62,543 bases of DNA from an uncultured Clostridia bacterium (GTDB lineage Bacteria; Bacillota; Clostridia; Christensenellales; CAG-917). Of the stretch, positions 1 through 8,018 are shown one piece after another. The first letter of the stretch is position 1, and every line of letters begins with the position of its first letter. The translations under genes and the position numbers were made by a program. The stretch spans positions 1 through 62,543 of the forward strand of contig CASDRL010000022.1 in assembly GCA_949283145.1 (NCBI GenBank). The letters run 5' to 3'. The notes under the pieces were generated by a model. It made no database searches. It was given only the letters and a program-made list of their open reading frames with translations, and had not been told where the DNA came from.

Positions 1-399
1 AGCGCGGGAGCCTCGCCGAGAGTTTTTTGACGAGGTTAAAGCGAGCACGATTTGTGGGGGAAAGGAGCCGCAGGCTTTGATGCGGGCACCTTGCGCCCAT
101 GCAAGGTGTCGCGAACTTTGCCTTGCGGCGACGCAACGCAGGCAATAGTATACATATTGGCAAGTTTCGGCTGTGCAAAAGCGCCGAAAAGAATTGCTCC
201 GAGGCTGGTTCGTATTATTCCTGTCTGGCATGCAACATCTCGTGTTCGCCGGTTTTTTGGCGGATTGTTCGTTGCGGTTTTTTAATATCGCCTTTCAAAA
301 TGATTTTTTTCCGGCAACGGGATGCAAGGCATGTCCTGTTTTGGGTACGTGTGTTTGAGTAAATTTAAAGAAAAACTTGCAAAGGGACGAGTCGAGACC
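1..399. other. Noncoding stretch with small stem-loops at window edge
   Basis: I see no credible gene here. The overlapping short reading frames have no ribosome-binding site and no recognisable product. Several inverted repeats are visible: CCTCG/CGAGG around 10-35, CACCTTGC (87-94) with GCAAGGTG (101-108), and an imperfect TTGCCT/AGGCAA pair around 118-148. They could belong to a structured RNA or a repeat that starts outside the window. No convincing promoter for the gene at 400 was found. Confidence 0.4.
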
Positions 400-3300
400 A
401 TGGAAACCATAAATGCGGAGCAGATCAAGGATATATTGCAGGCATATATCGAAGCGGAGGGACACGACGCACGCATTTACCGCGAAAAGAAGATAGGTCA
501 GGCGGTGTGCGATCTGATGGCAGTCACCGACATTCTCACCGGATATGAGATAAAGAGCGACCTCGACAATTTCTCAAGGCTTTCGTCTCAGATAAACGCG
601 TACGATATGTTTTTCAACAAAAATTATATCGTTGCGGGTGCGGGACACGCAAAAGCCGCCGCCGAAAAGGTGCCCGATCATTGGGGAGTGATCTGCATAG
701 ACAGCAATTCGGTCAGCTGTGTGCGCGAGGCACGCGTGAACAGAAACGCGAGGGCAGAGCAACAACTGTCCATGCTTTGGGAAGTGGAACTCAAAAATCT
801 GCTTATAAGGAACAATATGCCCGCATACGCCCTTAAAGGAAGGCAATTCATAATAGACAGGCTTGTGCGGTCGGTGTCTCAGCCCGCACTGTTTCGCCAA
901 ATCGCCGCAGAGCTGAAAACGCGCAACTACGCCCTTTTTTACGGGGATGATGACGGCGGAGGCGAAAATATCTTCGGGAGGGAACTGATAGACAGGCTGT
1001 CCGACGCGATAGGCGACAATTTCACCCTCGACAAATGGATAGAGCTGTTCGGCAGGGCAAAGAGCGTAAGCGAGCGCAAGCACGGTGCGGCTTTAAAGAT
1101 CGAAAAAAGCAGAAAGCCGCATACCATATCCTACAAGGACATAGAAGTGTCGCTGGGCGCGCCGTGGATAAGTGTGGATATAGTAAACGATTTCGTCTAC
1201 CACATCCTGAACTTCGATGACTCCGAAATTTATAGAAAACTCAGCAGTTGGTTGAAGTCGGACCCGTATATCGTAAGCTACGAGGAGGTGACGGGGTGTT
1301 GGCATCTGCGCGAAAAGGATTTTTTCGCATCGGGCAATCCAAACGCCGTTTTAAAGTACGGGACAAAGAGGTATAACGCCCTGCATATCATAGAGGCGAC
1401 TTTAAATCTGCGCGAGATCAGGCTGAAAGACGGCGACGGGAAATATGACGAAAGTGCCACGATCGCCGTGCTCGAAAAGCAGAGGCTCATCTGCGACGAG
1501 TTCAAAGCTTGGGTGTGGAAGGATGAGGACAGGATATGGGAGATAGAGGAGGCGTACAACACCATGTTCGACGGGATCGTCGTCCCGCGCTACGACGGCA
1601 GGGGACTTGCCTTCCCCGATATGTGCAAAGAAATAAAATTGTTTGATCACCAAAAGGACGCGGTGCAAAAGATAATTTCGTCGCCTAACACGCTGCTTGC
1701 CTTCGATGTGGGTGCCGGCAAGACATATATCATGATAGCCGCCGCCATGGAGATGAGGAGGCAGGGGATCTCGCGCAAGAATATGTTTGTCGTGCCCAAC
1801 AATATCGTCGGACAGTGGGCGTTGATGTTCACGACGTTATATCCGTCCGCCAAAGTCCTTGTCATAGAACCTAGGACGTTCAAAAAAGAAATGCGGCACA
1901 AAGTGCTCGAACAGGCGCAGAGCGGCGATTACGACGGCATAATAGTCGCGTACAGCTGCTTTGAGATGATAAATCTTTCGGGGGAGTATATAGCCGCGAG
2001 CCTTGATGAAAAAGTGTCCGTTCTGCGCGGTGCCATCCGCGGGCTTAGGGCTGACGGCAGGTACAGGTGGGGCAGCGTTCCGCTCGAACGCGAAATAAAA
2101 TACATAAATTCGATCATGGGCGAACTCATGGAGGGGGTAAATTCCGCCCTGGGTGAAATTACTTTTGAAAAGCTGGGGATAAATACGCTGTTTGTAGACG
2201 AGGCGCACAATTATAAAAATATACCCATAAGGACCGGTCTTAAAAACCTGCGCGGCATAAACGTGACGGGTTCTAAAAAGTGCCTGGATATGCTCGAAAA
2301 GGTAAAATGCATTCAAAAAGAAAACGGCGGCAGGGGTGTGGTCTTTGCAACGGGCACACCGCTTTGCAATTCCATATCCGACGTGTACGCCATGCAGATG
2401 TATCTTCAGCCAGAAGCCCTTGAAAAGCGCAGGCTGGACAGGTTCGACAATTGGGTAAAGACGTTTGCCCGCCCCGAACAGGTTTGCGAGATAGACGTGA
2501 ACGCCTCCGGCTACCGCTTCGTGCGCAGATTTTCCGAATTTTTCAACTTGCCGGAGCTGAGCAAACTGTTTGCGCAGGTCAGCGTGTTTTTTGCGGCGGA
2601 CGGCGGCGAGCTGCCCGAATTTTCGCAATATAACGACGTTGTGATAGAGCGCAGCGCAGAGCTTAAAGAATATATAGACGACCTCTGCCTCCGCACCGAA
2701 AATATAAGGGCTAAAAAAGTTCCCTCCACGCGGGATAACATGCTCAAGATCACTACGGACGGCAGGAAGGCGGCACTCGACCTCACTTTGGTTGGCAAGC
2801 AACAAAAATATGACGATACGAGCAAAATATTCAATTGTGTGGCTAATGTTCTGCGCATTTACAAGGAGAATGCGGGCTGTACGCAACTTGTGTTCTGCGA
2901 CTATTCAACGCCTAACGGTGCCGATTTCAGTGTGTATCGGGAACTTAAAAATGAGCTCGTTGCGGCAGGGATACCCGAAAAGGAGATAGCGTTTATCCAT
3001 TCGTATACAAGCGAAATATCCAGGCTGAAATTGTATGAGGATTTCAACATCGGAAAGGTGCGCATCATAATAGGCTCAACATTCAAACTCGGTCTGGGCG
3101 CAAACGTGCAAAGAAAGCTCAAAGCCGTTCACCACGTCGATGTTCCGTGGCGTCCTGCCGATATGATCCAGCGCGAGGGCAGGATACTTCGCCGCGGCAA
3201 CGAGAATAAAGAGGTGTTCATATACCGTTACATAATCAATGGCAGTTTCGACGCATATTCGTGGCAGATCCTCGAAACGAAACAGCGTTTCATTTCGCAG

Positions 3301-3990
3301 TTTTTAAGTGGCAGCAGTTACAGCCGCACGGCATCCGACCTTGAAAACAGTGTGCTCACTTATTCCGAAGTCAAGGCACTCGCAGTGTCCGACGCGAGGA
3401 TGAAGCTGCTTGTCGAAAAAGAAAGCGAGGTGCGCAATCTGCGCGTACTGTACATGCAGGAGCTTGAAGCAAGAGAGGAGGCTGCGCGCACCGTTTCGGC
3501 TCTCGAAGAGCGCGTTCCAGCATTGGAAGCCGAATATGATGCTACACTTAAAAACGCCGCATATGTTCTGTCGCTCACAAAAGAGTGCCTTGCCCGTGAA
3601 ATAAGATCGGCGTGCGAAAATATAGCTCGGTGCGACCTGCTCACGCCGCATGACGGTGCGCTTGGCGAAATATGCGGCTTTGCGGTCGACTTGCCCGACA
3701 AGCAGTCGAAAAAGAAGCCTTATCTGCTACTGTCCCGAAACGGAGCGAGTTATATGATGGAGGTGGGCAGGACGGTACAGGGCAATATGCGCAGATTTTC
3801 AAACTTTTTCGCTGCTTTCGGCAAGCAGGCGGATGCAAAGAGGCAGACGCTCGACGAAGAGAAGGCGCGCCTTACCGCTTTAAAACAGCAACTCGCTTCG
3901 CCGCTTGTCTATGACAAAAAACTTGCTGCGGCAAAGACGGAATATGACAGTCTGATCGAAGATATGCGCGAGAATATTTACGCACAGTAG
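400..3990 (+). CDS. Nuclease (sce7726-like PD-(D/E)XK) fused to SNF2/DEAH-type helicase
   Basis: A 1196-residue accessory protein. Residues 1-90 look like the sce7726 nuclease family: D38, then Y-E50-I-K52-S-D54, followed by a conserved SRLxxQ stretch, a PD-(D/E)XK-like arrangement. The second part is a superfamily 2 helicase with Walker A (DVGAGKT, near 437), DEAH (near 600), motif III (ATGTP, near 650) and motif VI (QREGRILRRG, near 922). A coiled-coil-rich C-terminus follows (about 1010-1060). The ATG at 400 is chosen because GGGACGAG lies about 10 nt upstream; an in-frame ATG at 322 would add 26 residues. Codon use (many ATA, AGG and AAA codons) is unlike the neighbouring core genes, suggesting transfer. 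Known relatives of each part occur in restriction, defence and mobile-element proteins. The substrate is unknown, and a defence role is inference. Confidence 0.75.
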   Translation: METINAEQIKDILQAYIEAEGHDARIYREKKIGQAVCDLMAVTDILTGYEIKSDLDNFSRLSSQINAYDMFFNKNYIVAGAGHAKAAAEKVPDHWGVICIDSNSVSCVREARVNRNARAEQQLSMLWEVELKNLLIRNNMPAYALKGRQFIIDRLVRSVSQPALFRQIAAELKTRNYALFYGDDDGGGENIFGRELIDRLSDAIGDNFTLDKWIELFGRAKSVSERKHGAALKIEKSRKPHTISYKDIEVSLGAPWISVDIVNDFVYHILNFDDSEIYRKLSSWLKSDPYIVSYEEVTGCWHLREKDFFASGNPNAVLKYGTKRYNALHIIEATLNLREIRLKDGDGKYDESATIAVLEKQRLICDEFKAWVWKDEDRIWEIEEAYNTMFDGIVVPRYDGRGLAFPDMCKEIKLFDHQKDAVQKIISSPNTLLAFDVGAGKTYIMIAAAMEMRRQGISRKNMFVVPNNIVGQWALMFTTLYPSAKVLVIEPRTFKKEMRHKVLEQAQSGDYDGIIVAYSCFEMINLSGEYIAASLDEKVSVLRGAIRGLRADGRYRWGSVPLEREIKYINSIMGELMEGVNSALGEITFEKLGINTLFVDEAHNYKNIPIRTGLKNLRGINVTGSKKCLDMLEKVKCIQKENGGRGVVFATGTPLCNSISDVYAMQMYLQPEALEKRRLDRFDNWVKTFARPEQVCEIDVNASGYRFVRRFSEFFNLPELSKLFAQVSVFFAADGGELPEFSQYNDVVIERSAELKEYIDDLCLRTENIRAKKVPSTRDNMLKITTDGRKAALDLTLVGKQQKYDDTSKIFNCVANVLRIYKENAGCTQLVFCDYSTPNGADFSVYRELKNELVAAGIPEKEIAFIHSYTSEISRLKLYEDFNIGKVRIIIGSTFKLGLGANVQRKLKAVHHVDVPWRPADMIQREGRILRRGNENKEVFIYRYIINGSFDAYSWQILETKQRFISQFLSGSSYSRTASDLENSVLTYSEVKALAVSDARMKLLVEKESEVRNLRVLYMQELEAREEAARTVSALEERVPALEAEYDATLKNAAYVLSLTKECLAREIRSACENIARCDLLTPHDGALGEICGFAVDLPDKQSKKKPYLLLSRNGASYMMEVGRTVQGNMRRFSNFFAAFGKQADAKRQTLDEEKARLTALKQQLASPLVYDKKLAAAKTEYDSLIEDMRENIYAQ

Positions 3991-4144
3991 ATCCGATGCA
4001 CCTAAAAACACACAAGCCGTTTGGTGTGATGACTGTATACGCCACGCAATGATGCCGCCGCCGGCAAATTTCTTGACAAAACAGTCTCGACATCTGCCGA
4101 AACAAAGCACCGCACCGCCGTATAATGCCCCCTTCCCGGAACGG

Positions 4145-4170
4145 AAAGCCGCACTGTTTAGTGCGGTTTT
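4145..4170 (+). terminator. Rho-independent-like terminator after the helicase gene
   Basis: CCGCAC/GTGCGG stem with loop TGTTTA, followed by TTTTCC on the plus strand. It lies 155 nt after the stop of the nuclease-helicase gene. A near-identical hairpin recurs at 4764-4785, so it is also part of the local repeat family. Confidence 0.5.
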
Positions 4171-4342
4171 CCTGGCGGAGAAAGTGGAGCCTGAATCGAA
4201 CTTAAATGAGGAGTGAAATCGATTTAATGGCGGAAAATGATGGGACGGAGAAGACATTATAAGCGGCGGAGAGAAAAAAATTCGTCGTAAAAAGTGTTGG
4301 ATGTTGACATAAATTCGTTGTAATTTTTGTGTTCTTGTGGTC

Positions 4343-4549
4343 GGAGGTGGATGTTCGCCATAAGTGTAGGGCATTGAAAGGGTAATGTTTTGGTGAGCGT
4401 TGCATCACATCGCGGACGGCAGGAAAGGGCGAAGGCGTCTTGCGGTGCAAGCCGCCGAACCTGCGCGAATTGAGGAATTGCCCGAAAAGGTAAAATAATA
4501 TCGCAAACGATATATCACGCAATTAGTAGACATTTGCGCGCAATGTTCG
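4343..4549. repeat. 207-bp direct repeat, copy A
   Basis: Begins GGAGGTGGATGTTCGCCATA and is clearly similar over its length to 4787-4995, with scattered substitutions and small indels. Its first bases resemble the tRNA-Tyr T-arm/acceptor end. It is followed by a hairpin with a T-run (minus strand) and then a 23-nt exact copy of the tRNA-Tyr 3' end, which is the same arrangement that follows copy B. Confidence 0.8.
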
Positions 4550-4559
4550 CATGCCTTGA

Positions 4560-4619
4560 CCTCCTCCCACCAAGCAAAAACCCAGCCAAACGGCTGGGCT
4601 ATTGCTTGGTGGGAGGAGG
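4560..4619. repeat. 18-bp inverted repeat enclosing a terminator-like hairpin
   Basis: CCTCCTCCCACCAAGCAA (4560-4577) is perfectly complementary to 4602-4619. Inside it is a second stem, CCCAGCC (4581-4587) with GGCTGGG (4592-4598). Read on the minus strand the inner stem is followed by TTTTTG, like the terminator downstream of the tRNA operon. The right arm is part of a tRNA-Tyr 3'-end copy, so the left arm is an inverted copy of the same sequence. Confidence 0.75.
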
Positions 4620-4629
4620 TGGATTCGAA
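4607..4629 (-). repeat. Detached copy of the tRNA-Tyr 3' end
   Basis: The 23 nt are identical to 5054-5076, which is the CCA end, acceptor strand and T-arm of the tRNA-Tyr gene. The match stops abruptly and the rest of the tRNA is absent. tRNA 3' ends are common integrase attachment sites, so this could be an old attachment duplicate. It could equally be debris from tandem duplication of a tRNA gene. Confidence 0.7.
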
Positions 4630-4786
4630 AGGAGATAGGCGGGTGCTAACGCACCGCCTTCGACGGAATAGCCGTTTTGCCGTTATCTGATCTGCGTGCG
4701 GAGTTCACGCAGAACGGCAAACGGCGTCAGCGTCGGGTAAGAATCCACCTGCCCAAAACAGAAAACCGCACTATTTAGTGCGGTTA

Positions 4787-4995
4787 GGAGGTGGATGTTC
4801 GCCATAAGTGCAGGGCATTGAAAAAGGGGAGGGCTTTGGCGGGCGTTGCGTCTCATTGCAGGTGGCAGGAAAGGGCGAAAGCGTCTTGCGGTGTAAGCCG
4901 CCGAACCTGCGCGCATTGTGGAATTGCCCGCAAAAATTAAACAATATGGCAAACGACGCATCACGCGATCGGCATAAATTTGCGCGCATGGTTCG
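4787..4995. repeat. 207-bp direct repeat, copy B
   Basis: Second copy of the repeat at 4343-4549. It is preceded by the hairpin at 4764-4785 and followed by the tRNA operon terminator and the intact tRNA-Tyr gene. The duplicated unit therefore seems to be repeat + terminator + tRNA-Tyr 3' end. Confidence 0.8.
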
Positions 4996-5016
4996 TCCAC
5001 CGTCCCTTCCACAAAC

Positions 5017-5050
5017 AAAAACCTCAACCGAATGGTTCGATTGAGGTTTT
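5017..5050 (-). terminator. Terminator of the tRNA operon
   Basis: Stem AAAAACCTCAA/TTGAGGTTTTT with a 13-nt loop, followed on the minus strand by a T-rich tract. It begins 4 nt past the CCA end of tRNA-Tyr, the last gene of the operon. Confidence 0.85.
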
Positions 5051-5053
5051 TGT

Positions 5054-5138
<85 letters not shown>

Positions 5139-5139
5139 A

Positions 5140-5215
5140 TGGAGCTGGTGAACGGAATCGAACCATCAACCTGCTGATTACAAATCAGCTGCTCTGCCTA
5201 TTGAGCTACACCAGC
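5140..5215 (-). tRNA. tRNA-Thr (TGT)
   Basis: 76 nt with encoded CCA. Acceptor GCTGGTG pairs with 5144-5150. Anticodon TGT lies in the context TTTGTAA. It starts immediately beside tRNA-Tyr (spacer 1 nt). Confidence 0.95.
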
Positions 5216-5272
5216 GTATTGAGGGTGCTCCGGCTTGAGCGGTGGGGCGCGGTTGCGGGCACCGGCTTTTTG

Positions 5273-5348
5273 TGGTGCCTCGGGGCGGACTTGAACCACC
5301 GACACAGGGATTTTCAGTCCCTTGCTCTACCAACTGAGCTACCGAGGC
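5273..5348 (-). tRNA. tRNA-Phe (GAA)
   Basis: 76 nt with encoded CCA. Acceptor GCCTCGG pairs with 5277-5283. Anticodon GAA lies in the context CTGAAAA. Confidence 0.95.
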
Positions 5349-5363
5349 ATACGGTCTAGGGAA

Positions 5364-5388
5364 GTGGCAGTGACGGTGTCACTGCCAC
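5364..5388. repeat. Perfect 11-bp hairpin between two tRNA genes
   Basis: GTGGCAGTGAC and GTCACTGCCAC flank a 3-nt loop (GGT) in the spacer between tRNA-Asp and tRNA-Phe. There is no T-run, so it is more likely a processing or spacer stem than a terminator. Confidence 0.6.
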
Positions 5389-5396
5389 TCGACCTT

Positions 5397-5473
5397 TGGC
5401 GATCCGGAAGGGACTCGAACCCTCGACCTCCAGCGTGACAGGCTGGCGTACTAACCAACTGTACTACCGGACC
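5397..5473 (-). tRNA. tRNA-Asp (GTC)
   Basis: 77 nt with encoded CCA. The 5' acceptor GGTCCGG pairs with the strand at 5401-5407 through one G-U. Anticodon GTC lies in the context CTGTCAC. The discriminator is G, as usual for tRNA-Asp. Confidence 0.95.
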
Positions 5474-5480
5474 GTATATT

Positions 5481-5557
5481 TGGTGGGCCTTCACGGACTC
5501 GAACCGCGGACCAATCGGTTATGAGCCGACCGCTCTAACCAACTGAGCTAAAGGCCC
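5481..5557 (-). tRNA. tRNA with CAT anticodon (Met elongator or Ile2)
   Basis: 77 nt with encoded CCA. Acceptor GGGCCTT. Anticodon CAT lies in the context CTCATAA. It is not an initiator, since position 1 is paired. The GGCTCATAACC anticodon arm and the GGRCCTTTAGCTCAG start recall Bacillota tRNA-Ile2, whose C34 is modified by TilS to read AUA, so the true identity may be Ile rather than Met. Confidence 0.85.
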
Positions 5558-5588
5558 TCATCCGGGGATATCCCATCGTCACGAGTTT

Positions 5589-5665
5589 TGGTCGGGGTGA
5601 GAAGATTCGAACTTCCGACCCCATGGTCCCAAACCATGTGCGCTACCAAACTGCGCCACACCCCG
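5589..5665 (-). tRNA. tRNA-Pro (TGG)
   Basis: 77 nt with encoded CCA. Acceptor CGGGGTG pairs with 5593-5599. Anticodon TGG lies in the context TTTGGGA. It is the first gene of the operon, 28 nt downstream of the promoter -10 box. Confidence 0.95.
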
Positions 5666-5693
5666 TGAGCCGGGATCAATTCGTGACTATGAC

Positions 5694-5722
5694 AATATAC
5701 AATACGGGCGGAAGAATGTCAA
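5694..5722 (-). promoter_or_regulatory. Sigma-A promoter of the tRNA operon
   Basis: On the minus strand TTGACA (5717-5722), a 17-nt spacer, then TATATT (5694-5699). It lies just upstream of tRNA-Pro and drives Pro-Met/Ile2-Asp-Phe-Thr-Tyr. It is near consensus, as expected for a stable-RNA operon. Confidence 0.85.
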
Positions 5723-5853
5723 CTTTTTTGAGAGGGATTTTGAGAGAATTTATTGACAAAATCAACGACGAACGGAAGCGCGGCGTCAAAACCTGTCAAA
5801 TCACTCGGGCGGAGATGATGTAGCATTGTCGGTGTACGGTCACGGAGGAATGT

Positions 5854-6162
5854 ATGAGCATTGAATGCAGACACGAACGCGGGCGTCTGACCGTCATTTT
5901 CAGCGGAGACATCGACGAATTTGCCTGTCGTACGCTGCGCGGAGAGCTGGACGGCGAGATAGGGCGCCAAGCGCGGGAAGAGGTGGTCTTCGACCTCGGG
6001 AACGTGTCCTTTGTGGACAGCACGGGGCTCGGGCTCATCCTCGGACGATACAAAAAGATAAGCGCGTCGGGCGGAGTGCTCCGTCTGAAAAACGTTCCGC
6101 CTCAGGTGGACAAGGTGCTGCGCATGAGCGGCGTATATTCCGTTGTGGAGAAGGTGAAATGA
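5854..6162 (+). CDS. spoIIAA: Anti-sigma F factor antagonist SpoIIAA
   Basis: A 102-residue STAS-domain protein. In known systems unphosphorylated SpoIIAA binds SpoIIAB and frees sigma F in the forespore; SpoIIAB phosphorylates it on a conserved serine and SpoIIE removes the phosphate. The site is visible as DSTGLG, with S56 the phosphorylatable residue. The ATG follows GGAGGAATGT. It is the first gene of the spoIIAA-spoIIAB-sigF operon, and its stop overlaps the next start (ATGA). I could not find a sigma-H-type promoter upstream. Length matches the family (about 115) closely enough. Confidence 0.93.
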   Translation: MSIECRHERGRLTVIFSGDIDEFACRTLRGELDGEIGRQAREEVVFDLGNVSFVDSTGLGLILGRYKKISASGGVLRLKNVPPQVDKVLRMSGVYSVVEKVK

Positions 6163-6605
6163 TGACGGGCAACCATATGAAAATGCAGATCCCGGCATAC
6201 GGGAAAAACGAAAGTTTCGCGCGCAATGCGGTCGCGGGGTTCGCGGTGGAATGCGAGCCGACCGTGAGCGAACTCAGCGACATCAAAACGGCGGTGAGCG
6301 AGGCGGTGACGAACGCCGTCGTGCACGCCTACGACGAGGAGCGTGAGGAAAATCTCATCGAGATCTGCGCCGACATCGACGACGGCGGGATCCTTACGGT
6401 CAGCGTCAGGGACTTTGGACGAGGGATCGAGGACGTGCCGCGCGCGCTCGAACCCTTTTTCACCACCAAACCCGGCGAGGAGCGCAGCGGCATGGGGTTC
6501 ACCGTCATCGAGACGTTCATGGACGATATGAAGGTGGAGTCCGAGCCCGGGCGCGGCACTACCGTCGTTATGCGCAAAAGGATGGGCGGGAATGCTCGGT
6601 CATGA
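6159..6605 (+). CDS. spoIIAB: Anti-sigma F factor / serine kinase SpoIIAB
   Basis: A 148-residue GHKL-fold kinase that binds and inhibits sigma F and phosphorylates SpoIIAA. The N box (E48, N52, H56 in EAVTNAVVHAY), the DFGRG ATP-lid start (about 85-89) and the GMGF loop (111-114) are visible. The start at 6159 overlaps the spoIIAA stop and follows an AAGGTG ribosome site; in-frame ATGs at 6162, 6177 and 6183 are alternatives, and family alignments would favour a start close to MKMQIPAYGKNESFARN. Its 3' end overlaps sigF by 14 nt, typical of translational coupling in this operon. Confidence 0.93.
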   Translation: MMTGNHMKMQIPAYGKNESFARNAVAGFAVECEPTVSELSDIKTAVSEAVTNAVVHAYDEEREENLIEICADIDDGGILTVSVRDFGRGIEDVPRALEPFFTTKPGEERSGMGFTVIETFMDDMKVESEPGRGTTVVMRKRMGGNARS

Positions 6606-7302
6606 AGAGACGCTGGAGCTGATCAAGCGCGCTCAGGACGGCGAAGAAGAGGCAAAGCAAACGCTGGTGGAGGAAAATCTGCCGCTCATCCGTTCCGTAG
6701 TCAAGCGCTTTAAGGGCAGGCTGGAATACGACGATCTGATGCAGCTCGGCGCAATGGGCTTTCTGAAAGCCGTTGCGGGCTTCGATCCCTCCTTCGGCGT
6801 GCGGTTTTCCACTTATGCCGTGCCCATGATCATGGGCGAGATAAAGCGATTTTTGCGGGATGACGGCGCGGTCAAAGTTTCCAGATGGGCGAAAGTGCTT
6901 GCGGGCAGGATCGCGGCATACACGGACGAAAGGCTGAAAAACAACCTTCCCGAGCCGACCGTCGAGGAGCTTGCCGAAAAATTCGGCTGTGATACGGGCG
7001 ACGTCGTGTTCGCATTGGACACGGGGCGGTTCGTCGTGTCGCTGAACGAGACGGGCGAGGAGGACGGCACGCCGCTCGGAGACAGGTTGGTTGGCGCCGA
7101 AGCGCCTGACGAAGATATTGACGGATTGATGTTGAGAGAGAACATCCGCGCTCTTCCCGAAAGGGAACGCAAGCTCATCATCCTGCGCTATTTCCGCGAC
7201 AAGACGCAGAGCGAAGTCGCGGCGGAACTCGGAGTGTCCCAAGTGCAGGTCAGCAGGCTGGAAAGCAAGATCCTTGCCAAAATACGCGAAAATATGGAGT
7301 GA
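6592..7302 (+). CDS. sigF: RNA polymerase sporulation sigma factor F
   Basis: A 236-residue sigma-70 family factor that directs early forespore transcription. Region 2 (about residues 28-95, with DLMQLGAMGFLKA and RFSTYAVPMIMGEI) is clear, as is a region 4 helix-turn-helix near the C-terminus (SEVAAELGVSQVQVSRLES). Position after spoIIAA-spoIIAB identifies it as sigma F rather than sigma G. Its start lies inside spoIIAB. A strong terminator (7459-7488) closes the operon about 160 nt downstream. Targets in other Bacillota include the spoVA genes, which follow here, though those are usually read by sigma G. Confidence 0.95.
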   Translation: MLGHEETLELIKRAQDGEEEAKQTLVEENLPLIRSVVKRFKGRLEYDDLMQLGAMGFLKAVAGFDPSFGVRFSTYAVPMIMGEIKRFLRDDGAVKVSRWAKVLAGRIAAYTDERLKNNLPEPTVEELAEKFGCDTGDVVFALDTGRFVVSLNETGEEDGTPLGDRLVGAEAPDEDIDGLMLRENIRALPERERKLIILRYFRDKTQSEVAAELGVSQVQVSRLESKILAKIRENME

Positions 7303-7458
7303 CGCCGCCGCGCGGCGTCGTTTGACGCGGCGTTTTGCGGAACTCTTTTGATTTTTGTTAATTTTCATCGCAACGCCCCGCATATGTGCGGCGGTCTTGT
7401 TTGAAAGTGCGGTCGTCTCTGAGCGTGCGGGAGCAGGGGGAATATTATCGGCGATTAT

Positions 7459-7488
7459 GTCCACACTTAGTTTGTGGACGTTTTTTTT
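7459..7488 (+). terminator. Terminator of the spoIIA-sigF operon
   Basis: GTCCACA/TGTGGAC stem with a small loop, followed by G and eight Ts. It sits in the 271-nt gap between sigF and spoVAC and implies that spoVAC has its own promoter, which I could not place with confidence. Confidence 0.9.
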
Positions 7489-7573
7489 ACGGAAAACAGT
7501 GAGACGAGCGAGATCTTTTACGCCGCCGAAGCGCAGGAAGATCCCGCGCGCCCTGTAAAATGAGGGAAAAAGA

Positions 7574-8011
7574 ATGACGGATAAGGCGGAATACCGCGAG
7601 TATGTAAAAAAGAACGCGCCCGGCTCTCCCATGTGGCGCTCGCTCTTTGCCGCATTCGTTGTGGGCGGGCTCATATGCTGCGTGGGGGAAGGCGTGCATG
7701 ACGCGATAGAAACGCTTTTCCCCGGGCTTTCCGAGGACGCCGTCGGCAGCTGGACGACCGTAGTCATGATCTTTTTCGGCGCGTTTTTCACTGCTGTCGG
7801 ACTGTATGACCGGCTGGGACGCGTCGCGGGCGGCGGTTCCATCATCCCGATCACCGGATTTGCCAATTCCGTGGTATCGCCCGCGCTCGAATACAACCGC
7901 GAAGGCGTTTTTTTCGGAGTGTGCGCGAAAATGTTTGTCATTGCGGGTCCCATCATCGTTTTCGGAGTGGTGTCGGGCATCGTCGTAGGCGTGATAAGCC
8001 TGTTGGTGTGA
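7574..8011 (+). CDS. spoVAC: Stage V sporulation protein AC
   Basis: A 145-residue integral membrane protein of the SpoVA channel, which moves dipicolinic acid across the inner spore membrane during sporulation and germination; SpoVAC is the mechanosensitive-channel-like component in B. subtilis. Several hydrophobic segments are visible (about 22-40, 60-80 and 115-145) with the family motif IIPITGFANSV between them. GAGGG lies before the ATG. It is followed 7 nt later by spoVAD. spoVAA and spoVAB are absent here, as is common in Clostridia. Confidence 0.93.
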   Translation: MTDKAEYREYVKKNAPGSPMWRSLFAAFVVGGLICCVGEGVHDAIETLFPGLSEDAVGSWTTVVMIFFGAFFTAVGLYDRLGRVAGGGSIIPITGFANSVVSPALEYNREGVFFGVCAKMFVIAGPIIVFGVVSGIVVGVISLLV

Positions 8012-8018
8012 GGTCGGG

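Larger units (their letters stand above)
3991..5016. other. Noncoding, repeat-rich stretch downstream of the helicase gene
   Basis: About 1 kb without a credible gene. It contains a terminator-like hairpin (4145-4170), two copies of a 207-bp direct repeat (4343-4549 and 4787-4995), a second hairpin at 4764-4785 nearly identical to the first, an 18-bp inverted repeat (4560-4577/4602-4619) and an exact 23-nt copy of the tRNA-Tyr 3' end (4607-4629). Short reading frames within the two repeat copies share some translated similarity but change frame part way, so they look like translated repeat rather than genes. Confidence 0.6.

Noticed and set aside
1837-2886. 349-codon frame on the minus strand
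   Set aside because: Antisense to the helicase core; no ribosome site, no family resemblance.
4202-4989. Two short minus-strand frames (in repeat copies A and B) sharing translated similarity
   Set aside because: The similarity switches frame part way and has no ribosome site, so it is shared repeat DNA rather than a protein family.
7418-7447. Possible sigma F/G -10 (GGGAATATTA) before spoVAC
   Set aside because: No matching -35 at 15 nt, and a strong terminator (7459-7488) lies directly downstream.
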